Source: Irineochytrium annulatum (Eukaryota > Chytridiomycota > Chytridiomycetes > Chytridiales > Chytridiaceae). From it: 20,006 bases of DNA. Positions 1-10,215 of this stretch are shown here, one piece after another. How positions within the stretch are numbered: the stretch's first letter is position 1; every line of letters starts with the position of its first letter. The DNA is taken from contig JADGJL010000490.1 in the NCBI GenBank assembly GCA_027600665.1, positions 1-20,006 on the forward strand, read 5' to 3'. A model generated the notes under the pieces. The model did no database searches. It had not been told where the DNA came from and was given only the letters and a program-made list of their open reading frames with translations. The position numbers and the translations under genes were made by a program.

Positions 1-153
1 CCCCCGTTCTTACTCTGCGTCGAGACCCCATCGTTGTTCTTAGTCTCGCCCGTCAGTCCCTTCTACTCGTCAGCTCGTCGCTTCCCCACCGCGACTTCGA
101 GGTCTCCACCGCTACCGCTTACCCCTTCACACCCCCCGCACCCGCCGCCAAAG
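1..153 (+). other. pyrimidine-rich leader of the ABC transporter gene
   Basis: This stretch is dominated by C and T runs, as is common just upstream of start codons in highly expressed fungal genes. It contains no in-frame ATG before position 154. The frame of the transporter stays open to the left edge of the window with no stop, so part of this stretch could instead be coding sequence of an exon that starts upstream. No TATA box or other defined promoter element was recognised. Confidence 0.4.
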
Positions 154-3100
154 ATGGGAGGAGGCCGCCAGGTCCCCGAACCGCCCATGAACTCGTCCTC
201 GGACCCGACGCTTCAGTTCTTCACGGGCAACGCGACGGCCCCTGCCGACGCCGGCTTCGGATGCTACATCGCCCCGGGTTTAAAGGTTGGGACCGTCCTA
301 AACCCGAGCTTCCTCGGGTGCGACCCGGGATGGTACTGCCCGAATTTGGACCAGACCAACACGTCGACGATGCCAGCTTATTGCCCGCCCTCTGGAGGGT
401 GCGCTATCTACAGGTTGGGAAGTTTACCGTGCTCGGTGAGTTGTTCTTCTTCCTTGTGTTCTTGAAATCTCTGCTTTCGAACATGGACGTGGTCTGGTGG
501 ACAGGGACCTCATGCAATTCACAAGCCTCCTTTCTTTTCGCGATCTCGTTATGATGCTGACCTCCCTCTCCCCATCCAGGCGCAAGGTCTCTACGAGCCC
601 ATCGTTTGTAAACCCGGCCACTACTGCCCCAATTACCTCACCATGCTCCCCTGCCCCGCCGGATACTTTTGCCCAACGGGCACCGTCGTCCCTATGAAGT
701 GCGGCTTCTTCACCCTCTGCCCCACGGGCTCCGTCACCCAGCTTGCCTACGGTCCCTTGGTTCTTATGGTCATCATTGACGGCTTCCTCGCCATTGTCAT
801 CCTCGCTTGCAAGATCCGTCAGGGCCTCCTCAAGCGGTTCTCGTTCTCCAACACGTTCGGCAAGCTGTTCCGCGGACCGGCGTTTACGCTTGAGGAGCGC
901 GCCAAGGTCCAGATGGCAAACTTTGAGAGCCTTCACGGCATCGACGGCCTGTCAGACGCCGGTGGCCTCAGCGCTGGTGCGGCGGCCGCTGCGGCGGAGA
1001 AGGGGCTCGCCGGTGACGCGGCATCAACAATGCCGGACGGTATTGCAGGACATTTGGCCGGTATCGGGATGGGACCTGGAGGCATACCCGCGGCGAACAC
1101 GCAAGAGCTCAGGAACCTGGTCGAGGCGTTCCACTCTGCTTTAGGACACCGCGAGCTTAGGATGAACTTCAAGTTCGACAACCTGTCGCTTAGCCTTAAA
1201 AGCGGGAAGAAGGTGCTCGAGGGCGTCACGGGAGAGATCAGGTCTAAGAGGATGACGGCCATTATTGGGCCTTCTGGCGCCGGAAGTGAGTGCTTCGTAC
1301 CTTGTTTTATCATTGCGCAAGTTGTTAACCTTCACCTTCGCAAACCAGAAACGACCTTTATGAACGTGCTCATGGGCAAGGTCCCCAGAACTGGTGGCAG
1401 GCTCTACATCAACGGCGCCGAGGCAGAGGTTCACTTATACCGCAAGATTATTGGGTACGTCCCGCAGGAGGACGTCATGCTCCGCGAGCTGACGGTCCGC
1501 GAGGTCGTCCTTCACTCTGCACGCGTTCGATTGCCTGGCAACTGGACCAAGAAGCAGGTCGAAGATCACGTCGACAACGTCCTTAAGGCGCTGAAGTGAG
1601 TAGCTTGAAGTGCATATTGCTGCGTGAGCGCGATATTGATCAGCTTTTTATTACAGCTTGACTCATGTCGCGAACTCCTTCATCGGCGACGAAACCACTC
1701 GTGGTGTCTCCGGTGGTCAACGGAAGCGTGTCAACATCGGAATGGAGCTTGCTGCAGCCCCTCTCGCCATCTTCCTGGACGAGCCCACATCTGGCCTCGA
1801 CGCCACCGCTGCTCTGGAGGTCGCCGACATCCTCCAGAACATCGCTCACTTGGGTCTTACAATCGTCTCTGTTATTCACCAGCCCCGTATCGAGATCTTC
1901 AAGAAATTTGACGACGTTCTCATGATCGCTCCCGGCGGCAAGGTCGCCTACCTTGGCCCCATAGCTCAATCCCAGCGGTACTTCGAGTCTCTCGGATTCG
2001 ACTTCGACCCCTACGCCAACATGTCGGACGTCCTCATGGACATCTTGTCCGGCAAGGCGCAGAACAACCGATACGCGTTCGGCCCGCAGCAGCTCGTCGC
2101 GGCGTGGGAGAACAGGAAGGTCAGGGACTACCTCCTCGAGTACCCGATCGGCAACGAGGACCACGAGAGCATCGCCGAGACGGCCTCCGTCAACGGGCTC
2201 GTCATGCGGCAAACGCTCTCAATGGACCACCGTCAGATGTCCGCTACGGGTTCTGTTCGCGGTCCCTCGGCTGAGCACGTCGGGCAGTGGCTCGTCAGCG
2301 TTAACCGTGACGACGAGGACGCCATCGACGCCGCCAACAATCAGGACGACCACCCGCCCACCTCCGCCGCGCACGGCTTCCCGATGGTCAATGGCGAGTT
2401 TGGCACCATCGGATCCACAAGACCGTGGGCATCTAAGCCGCAGCCCGCGATTCCGTACGGCGCGCCACAGGTGCCCACCGTCGCCATGGCGCGGCAGAGC
2501 TCTTCGTCGAGCGTCTCGAGCATCGCGTCCGTCCCGCTAGGCGTCAACACACACCACGACGACCTTGCGCTTAATATGGGGAGGTCTAACACGTTCGGGT
2601 CCACGCACCGCTACCAGCGCGGATCGGGTGGCATGACGCCGACGACCGCCGTTGGGGACGGCATGTCCGAGATCGGCTCGGAGTTTGGCGCGCCCCACCG
2701 TGAGGGGAGCATCTATGCCGGGTCGCAGATGGGCATGGGGCGGCGTGTGCCCAGTCATTTGACGCTGTCGGCGTCGATTGTCGAGAGTTTGAGGGGTGGG
2801 CAGCCGTTAGGGAGCACGATGGGTGATTATGAGGATACGAGGATGATGGACATTGAGTTCCACCGGTTGGCGCCGATGGTCGTCAAAGAACGGGGTGCGA
2901 GTTTGATGACGCAAATGTGGTATTGCCATACGAGGTCGTTGACGCAGCAAACGAGGGCGACGGGGGCGCTTGTGCTGGAGATCTTTGTGGCGATGTTTGC
3001 GGGCATGCTTATGGGTTTGTCTACTTTAATCTTGCCTCTATATTGGCTTACGTTTGGCTAATATTTTGTCGATCAGGTATTTCGACGCAGGGCAAAGTGA

Positions 3101-3865
3101 AGGAGCTCTTCAACGGCATTTACGTTGGCAACTACATCCTCCTCTCCCCGGCACCGCTCGACCTCCTCTCCCTCTACGGCCTCCTCATCGGTATCGGCAT
3201 CGCCCTCGCTGGCGCGCCCTCCGGCGTGAAGGTCTTCGGCGAGGAGAAGCCTATCTTCTGGCGCGAGGCCGCTTCGGGACACTCGAAGCTAGCCTACTAC
3301 CTCGGCAAGACCATCGCGTCCATCTACCGTCTGATCCTGACTTCTTTGCATTTCACGGGCATGTACGTCATCCTCGCCAAGCCGGTCATCGACGTGTACA
3401 CGCAGTACATGCTTATGTTCCTCCAGTTTTGGGGAGTATACGGGATGTCCTGCATTATCTCGCTCGTCGTAAGGAGGGAAAACGCGAGTCTGCTGTCCGT
3501 CGTCGTGGGGTTGTTCGCGGCCGTCTTCTGTGGCTACGGGCCCAACTTGGTACAGGCGAAAAAGTGGGGGATGATTTGGTTATTCGAGCTCAGCTTTAAC
3601 AAGTGGGCCGCTGAGGCGCAATGTAAGTTTATACCGTGCTTTCTCTTGAAACAAGCGATGTGTGCTAACCTTTTCGATTTGGTAAGACTCGACCTCTATC
3701 ACGCTGTACAAGAACGTTTACGACATCGAGCAGAGTGCCGCCGTATGGGGTTATTCGCTTAATCAACCGACAATGGACTTCGTTATGGCGTTCGTTCTTG
3801 GGGTGGTATCGAGGGGTATTGGGTACATCTTACTTATCTGCCTTCACCGGGATAAGCAGCGTTAA
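154..3865 (+). CDS. ABCG (White/ADP1-like) ABC transporter, six exons
   Basis: Predicted membrane half-transporter with nucleotide-binding domain before membrane domain; substrate unknown. Exons 154-435, 580-1285, 1349-1595, 1657-3014, 3077-3622 and 3687-3865 join in frame to about 1105 residues. Each intron begins GT and ends AG (donors GTGAGT three times, GTTTGT, GTAAGT). In order: a Cys-rich lumenal or extracellular region (about residues 40-145) with CPxGY/FxC motifs, a membrane helix (about 152-173), Walker A GPSGAGKTT (324-332, Lys330 split by intron 2), Q-loop region GYVPQEDV, signature VSGGQRKRV (from 429), Walker B FLDEP (Asp453-Glu454), switch His486, a Gly/Ser/Pro-rich linker (about 596-820), then about six membrane segments and the end RDKQR. 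The ABCG family includes plant ABCG24/28-like and yeast Adp1-like proteins with Cys-rich N-termini. Start is uncertain: ATG 154 has a good context (ccaaagATGG), but there is no signal peptide, which such an N-terminus normally needs, so an upstream exon may be missing. ATG 187 is an alternative. Confidence 0.93.
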
Positions 3866-4660
3866 TGGGGGGATGCCGTTCGTCTGCGCACATTTTTATT
3901 TTTTTCGGCCATGATCCTGAACTCTTCCGCACCGCTAATTTCTCTTGTTGTTTGACGCCGATATTTCTTCCATCCTTACTTGTCCCTAGTATTTTTATCT
4001 TCCCTTCGTATTGTTTTTTAAGGTCTTTCATTATTTAGTACTGTACCTGCAATGTGATAGTTCGGGCGTAAGGACCGCCCCTTACCCTATGTTCGTTCCG
4101 CGTATTTATTAGTTCGGTGGGGGAGGGTGACCTCTAGTGCATTGCCTGTTATACTTTGCTTCTGCTTCAATGTCTTTTGTAGTCTTGGTTTTTGGTCGCT
4201 TGCTCCCTTTAAAGCTTTGTATTTATTGTTAGAGGGCTCATTCAAAGTTTGCAACGGTATGTTTTCCTGTTAAATTCTCTAGCGCTATCTATTTTAATCG
4301 CTCCCCGTCATTTCATTGTTATTTCGTTTTTGGGTCCTGCACCCGTTATTTCGCGAAATTTCGTTACACTTCCTTGATATTCGCAAACCATTACATTTGA
4401 AAACATGCCGCTAAGTACGCAATGTATCTTTTTTTAACTTCACCTCAGGACGAAAAACTAATGTTTGATGATGACCTCGAGGATAAACTGCGATGTTTTA
4501 AATAACAATTCACGCACGGCGGAAGTATCAACAACGGCAGATGATCCCACAGCGTCAGAAAACATTATAACTGGATGCTTTTTGTTATCAAAAACATCGC
4601 TGTTTTTGTAGAAGTTCGCTGGCTAGTATTGAATAGCACCGGAACTTATAGGGTGAAGAG
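3866..4660. other. 3' UTR and AT-rich intergenic DNA
   Basis: After the transporter stop codon the sequence becomes T-rich (runs such as TTTTTATTTTTTT near 3893) and loses coding character. This is typical of a fungal 3' UTR passing into intergenic DNA. No clear AATAAA signal, RNA gene or convincing open frame was seen on either strand. Confidence 0.5.
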
Positions 4661-4663
4661 TTC

Positions 4664-4700
4664 GCGAGGGATCCGCGGATCCTATGCGAGGGATCCGCGG
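4664..4700. repeat. short direct repeat GCGAGGGATCCGCGG (two copies)
   Basis: The 15-base unit GCGAGGGATCCGCGG occurs at 4664-4678 and again at 4686-4700, a 22-base period. The first copy runs into the palindrome ATCCGCGGAT (4671-4680). Both copies are exact. They sit in gene-free DNA and no function can be assigned. Confidence 0.8.
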
Positions 4701-4772
4701 TTCGGTTGGTCATGTGAAAACATTTCCTGGTCGGTTATTTTACGGTTATTATGTGAAATTTCCGCGTTTGCA

Positions 4773-5150
4773 ATTGAAAAAAAAAGCCGCCCTCCTCCTC
4801 CGCGCAACCACCGGCATTCCCCGCGTTCACAAACTACCATTAATCAACGGTTCCACGCTGCAGGTCCACCATCTCTCCCAACCCTGGTCCGCTCGTTCGC
4901 CATCAGTGTTCAACCCTCTGGACCCCAACCCTATCATGGAGAAGGTTCTCTCATCATCCAACAAAACCCCCCATCACTTGATGGCGGATCTTCTGTATCA
5001 CCACAGGCGCCGGGAAGTCATGGAATGTTGCGTCCTCAGCGTCGTACCCTCCAAAACTCCACAGCTAAGACAGGTAAACCCATCCTAACTCAGAGCCGAG
5101 CACTGGGCCAGGTGACACGCAAGGTGTTACACGACGTGTGCGCGTTCTGA
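4773..5150 (+). other. unrecognised Ser/Pro/Arg-rich open frame
   Basis: One frame stays open for about 125 codons and is rich in Ser, Pro, Gln and Arg. Its last part contains RRTLQNSTAKTGKP and RALGQVTRKVL. An internal ATG at 5024 would give only about 40 codons. Possible splice donors lie nearby (GGTAAAC near 5071, GGTGACA near 5111), so it could be the first exon of a gene whose later exons I cannot find before the repeat zone. Low-complexity composition also allows chance openness. No conserved domain was recognised. Confidence 0.15.
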
Positions 5151-5301
5151 GGAACACGGTGACCATCGGAGAAGGGTGGCTGCTGCAACCCCGTAGACGA
5201 TCTAACTCATCGAAAATACAAAGTAACTCCATATCTATTTCTTGGGCGAGCGCGTGCGCGTCGCGAGATCGCGAGTGTCCGATGACTGGCGTAGTTATTG
5301 C

Positions 5302-5560
5302 AGCGAGTCGGACCAAGTCCTAAATCCGGTCCGATCCGGCCAAAATCTGGACTTGGATTGTTCATTTTTTCGATTCAAGTCCGATTTCAGTCCAATTTGG
5401 ATTATCCATCGGATCGGATAATCTGAGTCCGAGTCCGTCGAATTGTGAGTTTTTCACTGCTTCCAATTTGTCGGACTTTTGACTGGAGTTATCCTGAGGT
5501 CTGACGGAGGAACTGGGAGCTTTTCGCCAGTCGGATCCGGTTCCGATCTGGATTGGATTT
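5302..5560. repeat. degenerate TCCGATCCGG-type repeat region
   Basis: Variants of GGTCCGATCCGG, GGATCGGATAATC, GAGTCCGAGTCCG and GTCGGATCCGGTTCCGAT recur through this stretch, separated by T-rich spacers. AATCTGGACTTG (about 5344) is nearly inverted by CAAGTCCGATTT about 20 bases later. It looks like a decayed simple or MITE-like repeat. No terminal inverted repeats or target duplications could be fixed. Confidence 0.4.
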
Positions 5561-5856
5561 TGTTCAATAAATATCATCAACGCTGGCTCGCTTCTGTTGT
5601 TTTTTTCCTTGTCGGAAAGCGCACCATTTCTTGGACAATCTGCGATTTGACAGAGACCATGAAATGGAGTTAATGACAAATAACTCCGCTCCAATGACGA
5701 TGAGGGCCCCAATTGAGCTCAGCCAACAAGGATAACCATGCAGTACTTTCAGAAGCAAAGGGCGGTCAATAGCAAAGGGAAGCGACGTCGCGATGAATTC
5801 TATTTTAAGTCTAATGAGGAGGATGACGAAGAAGATAACAAAAACGCGGTGATCAT
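5561..5856. other. no recognised gene
   Basis: This stretch holds only short open frames without domain signals, including an acidic/basic low-complexity frame on the plus strand from 5738 that runs into the LTR-like repeat. Nothing else can be supported. Confidence 0.4.
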
Positions 5857-5977
5857 TGTTGTGACAGCAGGAATTCGCTCTAACACTGACCTGCATGCTG
5901 CTCCCGCAAAAATGATGATAACTGAGGATGACAAGAGTTTGGGCTGTTGTATTTTTCTTCATTCCATTTGTGCCTAA
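5857..5977 (+). repeat. LTR-like repeat, left copy
   Basis: The stretch begins TGTTGTGACAGCAGGAATTC and matches the sequence starting at 19883 in the same orientation. Only two mismatches occur in the first 44 bases, with weaker similarity to about 5977. A start in TGTTG fits a retrotransposon LTR, but no primer-binding site follows and the other LTR end was not found. It may be a left LTR, a solo LTR fragment or another dispersed repeat. Confidence 0.6.
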
Positions 5978-5984
5978 TATACTC

Positions 5985-6060
5985 ACTCACGACTACGCCC
6001 CAGTAACGCCTACAATGCCGAGTAGTGCCTACCACGCCTAAATACGCCCTAGAGGCCCAA
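5985..6060. repeat. cluster of ACGCC motifs
   Basis: ACGCC occurs five times here (in ACTACGCCCC, GTAACGCCTA, CCACGCCTAA, ATACGCCCTA and the like), with related TGCC steps between them. Clustered short motifs like this are known near the ends of hAT transposons as transposase-binding sites, and a hAT coding remnant follows at about 6430. The link is inference. No terminal inverted repeat was identified. Confidence 0.3.
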
Positions 6061-6429
6061 ATAATAGCGCCCCGGCGACGCCGAGCAAAATCGGCGCTCC
6101 CAGCGGTGCCTTGCGACGTCGTGGGCCCAAATTATCTAAACTCTGCAGTAGACTCTCATGCGAGCAGCAAAAGATGGGCTATAACAATTATCGCGGACGA
6201 CCAATCTCAAAGGATGAAGATGATCTTCGCATTGATCTGGAGATGATACATCTGAAGTGGAATTGCAAACGTGCAACTGAGAATCTAAGGGGCAAGAACC
6301 CCACGTTCACCATCGTGTATTGGAATCTTGGATATTTGCAATGAGAAAATGACACAGCATCCACGAGCGGTCATCGGGGGCATTTTTCCAAAATAACCGA
6401 GGGTGTTGCGGTGAAGCTCGTAGGCAAGG
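6061..6429. other. no recognised gene; leader of hAT remnant?
   Basis: Open frames here reach only about 75 codons and show no domain I recognise. The stretch lies between the left LTR-like repeat and the first hAT-like coding signal, so it may be the decayed 5' part of the hAT element. Confidence 0.3.
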
Positions 6430-6985
6430 ACGGCAGCAGGACAAATGCGATGCAGACAAAGAGATTGCCCAGTGTCACCATTGCACGACGGTAATTGGCA
6501 GGACGAAGTCTGGGGGTCAACCACGATGATGAAAAACCACCTAAAATGTGCCCAATGGGAAGTGTACCGAACCCTGTTTCATGATAAGGACAGGGGAGAC
6601 TCCAAAATTACTGAGTTCAACAGCGAAACGCGAGTTTTGTTCTGAATTCACACGAAACAGATAATCTGAGTGTTAAGTTCAAAATTAATTTCACTCAAGG
6701 CGTGTTCATGGACCGCTTGGTTGAGTGGATTATCGCTTACGATCACCCTTTCTCTGTGGTGGAAAACCCGATCATTAATGCTGTGTTTTCGGTGTTGAAT
6801 TGCGTGGCTACTATTTCAAGCTCAAATACCGCAGAAAAGTACGCAATGAGAATGTGGGAGGTAAAAAGGGAGAAGATTAAAAGCATTTGTACGCGGTGGA
6901 CACCTTCATCCACTCGACTTGTGACCCCTGGACTTGCAAGAACAAGAAGGCTTTTCTTGCAGTTGCTGCCCATTTTATTGATAAA
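6430..6985 (+). pseudogene. hAT-family transposase fragment, interrupted
   Basis: hAT enzymes are DNA cut-and-paste transposases. Three pieces in shifting frames resemble the N-terminal part. The first is a possible BED zinc-finger tail around 6505-6560 (WGSTTMMKNHLKC). The second is FMDRLVEWIIAYDHPFSVVE (6706-6765), the conserved hAT motif usually written as WI-x-D-x-QPF-x-VVE, followed by KREKIKSI (to 6885). The third is CDPWTCKNKKAFLAVAAHFI (about 6918-6977), matching the region leading to the first catalytic Asp. Frameshifts near 6650 and 6890 break the frame. The homology stops at 6985, exactly where an LTR-like TGTCAGGCGGA begins, so copia-1 appears to have inserted here. The RNase H-like core and C-terminal dimerisation domain were not found downstream. 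Confidence 0.6.
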
Positions 6986-7020
6986 TGTCAGGCGGACCGC
7001 AATATCACGTATATATTCGT
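6986..7020 (+). repeat. truncated 5' LTR of copia-1
   Basis: TGTCAGGCGGA at 6986-6996 is identical to 12355-12365, and similarity continues for about 33 bases with roughly six mismatches. It directly abuts the broken hAT frame. Gag-like coding starts almost at once afterwards, so most of the LTR and the primer-binding site seem deleted. Confidence 0.55.
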
Positions 7021-7475
7021 AATCTATAATGACCAACGGAATCGATTGAAAACGATTATACAATCAAAGATCATGATGGATCTACCGGATACCGAGGCGT
7101 TTGCTATTTTGAAGCATGAATATGGGCCTCGCGGTAGCAAGTCGGATGTGAATATAAGGGAGTTGCAGGATGCATTGCACCAACTCCTTGACCGGTTGAT
7201 TTCATTGCATGGCATGAATTTCAAAAGATCAAACGGTCAACCGGCGAAAACTATTAGGGCCTATAAGCCGACACGTGACTATAAGGGCAAAGCCCGGGTG
7301 ACTCCCGTCGCAAATGACGCTGGAGAAAATGCAGACCGACCGTCATGGGACAGAACGAAGCCGCTATCTGGTGCGATAAACACCAAGGATGGGGTATGGT
7401 CCATTGATGTTAAGCAATAACTTAACTGAAGCAACTTTTGCAACAGGTCACCATAATGCTGACCGGTGTCATCCA
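7021..7475 (+). pseudogene. copia-1 gag remnant
   Basis: Gag forms the virus-like particle of a retrotransposon. From about 7021 to a stop at 7420 the frame is open and encodes a helical, charged segment including AFAILKHEYG, RELQDALHQLLDRL and a basic tail. Just past the stop a different frame reads GHHNADRCHPRED (about 7446-7484), which resembles the second half of a CCHC zinc knuckle (GH-x4-C). The first Cys pair is not clean. The N-terminal half of a normal gag is missing, and the frame is continuous with the preceding hAT remnant, so this is a chimeric relic. Assignment rests on position and weak motifs. Confidence 0.45.
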
Positions 7476-7735
7476 AGGGAGGATCTACAGCTCAAAGAAG
7501 CAGGTCGAACTCTCCGAATAAACGTAAAGTTGTAAAGACTCCGAAGAAAGGGGCGATCCAGACGAAGCAGTTGCTGACTGTTAGCAAGGAAGACCTTCGG
7601 GAAAGGATTAATGATACCTTTAATGCCCGAATGGCAGACAATTCGAAGGCATTAGTTGTTGCAAAGGAACCTGAAGCTGCTGTTACAACAGCCGCTGGTC
7701 AGTCCGAGCATTCACCTCCTCGTTTTGGGTTTTGA
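7466..7735 (+). pseudogene. copia-1 basic linker between gag and protease
   Basis: An 89-codon open frame encodes a Lys/Arg/Ser-rich segment (NSPNKRKVVKTPKKGA) followed by a helical charged part. It sits between the zinc-knuckle remnant and the protease. Basic tracts are usual near the nucleocapsid end of gag. No domain was recognised. Confidence 0.35.
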
Positions 7736-7842
7736 GCAAAAGTCTCGATGAGCCTGCAAATGGACGAACTTGGTGGAAGGACTTTTGTAGCTAATAAAGC
7801 ACGAGACCCGTCAATGCTATAGTACGTCCAGCTCCTCGGCCA

Positions 7843-8154
7843 ATGGATAGCCATGAGCTCACATTTAGGTTGCCCGCCCATCAAACTCCAGAATATCTCG
7901 CATTGACTCCGGATAACCGCAGTGTGATGGATAATTCGGCTAAAGCGCTCATAGATAGTGGTGCGAACGATGTGTGCTTACCGGTGAGCCAACTTCAATT
8001 TGTTGTCGGGGAAAAGTATATCCCTTTGAAACAATCTATGTTAATTATGGCCGACGGAAACTCGCGGTTAAGAATTCTCGGGACTGTGCCCATAAGTTTT
8101 CTGATGATGAACAGATCGCCGATGGGGGAGGAACCGAAGAATATTTACAGTTAG
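7843..8154 (+). pseudogene. copia-1 aspartic protease remnant
   Basis: Copia proteases process the Gag-Pol polyprotein and have a single DSG or DTG active site. Here the 103-codon frame contains ALIDSGANDVC (about 7951-7983), the expected catalytic Asp-Ser-Gly context, followed by a hydrophobic strand and ADGNSRLRILGTVPI, which matches the usual ADG and I-x-G-x-G-x-V region. The frame ends at 8152-8154. From there to about 8970 only scattered short frames occur, with no clear continuation. Confidence 0.6.
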
Positions 8155-8449
8155 TGAAGAGGCTAACAAGTCGATTACTCTATACAGTACGGTTGAACGA
8201 AGTGGGCTTAACCAATCCATTTGACGGCGATATCCTATCGAACATTCCTTTTTGTTTGGGACGCTCTGCAAAATCAGTTATGGGAACCCGTCACGAGGGT
8301 TGTCCCGATGTCAATGGAAAATTCCATAGCGGCAGAGAGACGCGATACAAATGCGTTTAGGGACATGATGAATCCCGGGAATGACCTGTATGAACTACTT
8401 CTCTTGAGATCGAGAAATATCACCCTAGTCGCCACATTACCTTTTCCAT

Positions 8450-8970
8450 GATCGACTTGGATTGACTGGCGCTAGAAGGTTTAGTTCAATCGTGAGGTTT
8501 TATGAGGCAGATTTTCTAGATATAAGACAATTCAGTTAATTCCAGAATATCAGATAGCTTCCAAAGATGAAGTGCCTTTGAGAGGACCTGAAATTACGAT
8601 TCTGTCGTCGGGTAAGTCGCCAGAACGAACTAGAGCACCGCCGAGTAGCGGATCGCTCAAATGATCGCGGTCTTACGGTGAAAGAACTCCAGCCCGGTCA
8701 GGTCGCATCCAGATCGACGACAATTTATGGTAGACGCGTAGACGTCCAATGGATTTGACTCCTGAAGTCATTGCAAGACGTGCACAGAAACGTCTGGAAG
8801 CACCGGAAGAGCTGCAGGCAGGACCTTCGCAAAGAGTTCCAACGGATATTCCTGAAAGAGAGACTGGTGATGAACCGTCCGGAGAAAGTAGCCCGACGAA
8901 CAACAGTTGCCACAGGCTGAGGTAGATCATCCTCCTCAACATTATGCTGAACAAAATTGTGCTAGAGGAA
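8450..8970 (+). other. decayed copia-1 spacer, no recognisable domain
   Basis: This piece lies between protease and integrase. It carries many stops in all frames, and its short frames have no clear retrotransposon motif. It is taken as eroded pol sequence by position only. Confidence 0.35.
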
Positions 8971-8974
8971 TAAG

Positions 8975-9900
8975 ACTGATGCAAATATGGCGTCAACGTC
9001 TCGGACATCCCAGCAAGATATACCTCCGGAATACACTGCGACGAGTGTTTATCCGAGAGGCGAAAGTTCCGTAGAGGATGAGGGGGTTGAGAGTAGTGAC
9101 ACAAACGTCGATACTGCAAAAACTACCAATGGAACCATTCTAATATTACTTTGGCAAATTACCCGATGCCTGTCCAATTTGTGTTGAATATAAGGCACGC
9201 TCTACCGGGGTGCTTGAGAGACTTGGAACGGACTTATGCGGGAAAATGCCAATTAGAGCGTACAATGGAGAATTATACCTCCAATCGATCGTGGATGCAT
9301 GGTCATCTGTAGTGGTTATCAACACGATTGCATTGAAATCCCAAGCGCTGGTAGCATTGAAGAAAATCATCAAGTAATGGAAAAGTATCAGCGGAAACAC
9401 GTTGAAAGTCTACGGGCAGACAACAGACGGGAATTGAAAACGAATTCTTTTGAAGAATGAAATTCCCACCGTGACCATCCAATTAAGTTGGAATGGATAG
9501 TCCCATATGTTTCAGCGCTGGGCGGTATTTATGAAAGGGCATTCCGAGAGCTAGTAACTCATGCACTATGCGTGCTGGCAACAGCAGGGTTACCTGGCAA
9601 CCTTTAGACCTACGCGATGAAATACACGGCTGAGTGCCACAATTGCACTTGGCGGTCCTTAGACCAGACGAAAGGAAATGCATTAAATAATGGATTTATC
9701 CCTTGGGAAAGATGGTCCGGAATGGAGTTAACACCGCAAGATTACCAGCACTTCCAAGTGTTCGGGTGCCTTGTTCTTATATTAAGGACTTTGGGAAAAG
9801 TAAAAATCAAAGGGAACAAGTTTGCAGCCGCGCAGATTCCGGAATCTTCTTACGAATGGAACGCCGCAGTTTTATACTTGTAATTTACATGCGCACGCGA
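8975..9900 (+). pseudogene. copia-1 integrase remnant
   Basis: Integrase inserts the retrotransposon cDNA. The order is right. WRQRLGHPSK (about 8989-9018) is the GAG-pre-integrase motif and supplies the His of the zinc site. CPIC (about 9172) supplies the Cys pair. GTDLCGKMP and IVDAW carry the first catalytic region, LRADN (9410-9424) the second catalytic Asp, and GIYERAFREL with Glu at 9533-9535 the third. Then come a TYAMKYTAECHN segment and HFQVFGC (about 9750-9770). At least four stops or frameshifts split these pieces. All three DDE positions are still readable, so the decay is moderate. Confidence 0.7.
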
Positions 9901-9939
9901 ATTATACAAAGGGCCTATCATGCCGATTCTTTGAAGAAC

Positions 9940-10184
9940 GCCTTTCTGGTTTAACAACGCAAAGCGAACGCAAATTATCGTTCGCTGAACAGCAACCCCG
10001 TGAAAAGGATATCCTCATAAGTGATGCCGAGGTCGCGGAACCAGTGGACCCGAGTCTCTTCTTTGAACCACTAGGTCAAGAAGAGGAAGAAGAGGTTCCG
10101 GGGGAAGAAGAACAAGAAGAAGAACGCGAAGAGACAGGAACTGAAGATATTCCGTGGGTACGCAAATTGCGAAAGCGAAATTGA
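9940..10184 (+). pseudogene. copia-1 acidic linker between integrase and RT
   Basis: An open frame reads SFAEQQPREKDILISDAE followed by a Glu-rich tract coded by GAAGAAGA repeats and then EDIPWVRKLRKRN. The same segment recurs in copia-3 at about 16685-16890 with small changes. Copia elements usually carry a variable acidic linker here. The Glu tract may have grown by slippage. Confidence 0.55.
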
Positions 10185-10215
10185 CAAATGTCGAAACATC
10201 CGATGGTGAATCCAC

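Noticed and set aside
34..153. N-terminal extension of the transporter from position 34
   Set aside because: The triplet at 34 is TTG, not ATG. There is no ATG in frame before 154, and the extension is low-complexity. It is kept only as a hint that an upstream exon may exist.
424..936. Minus-strand open frame of 170 codons
   Set aside because: It lies antisense to exons 1 and 2 of the transporter and has no domain. It is open because of the GC-rich codon use on the other strand.
4773..5150. Cyclin N-terminus, suggested by RALGQV
   Set aside because: The motif is too short and no cyclin box follows. The frame was left unnamed.
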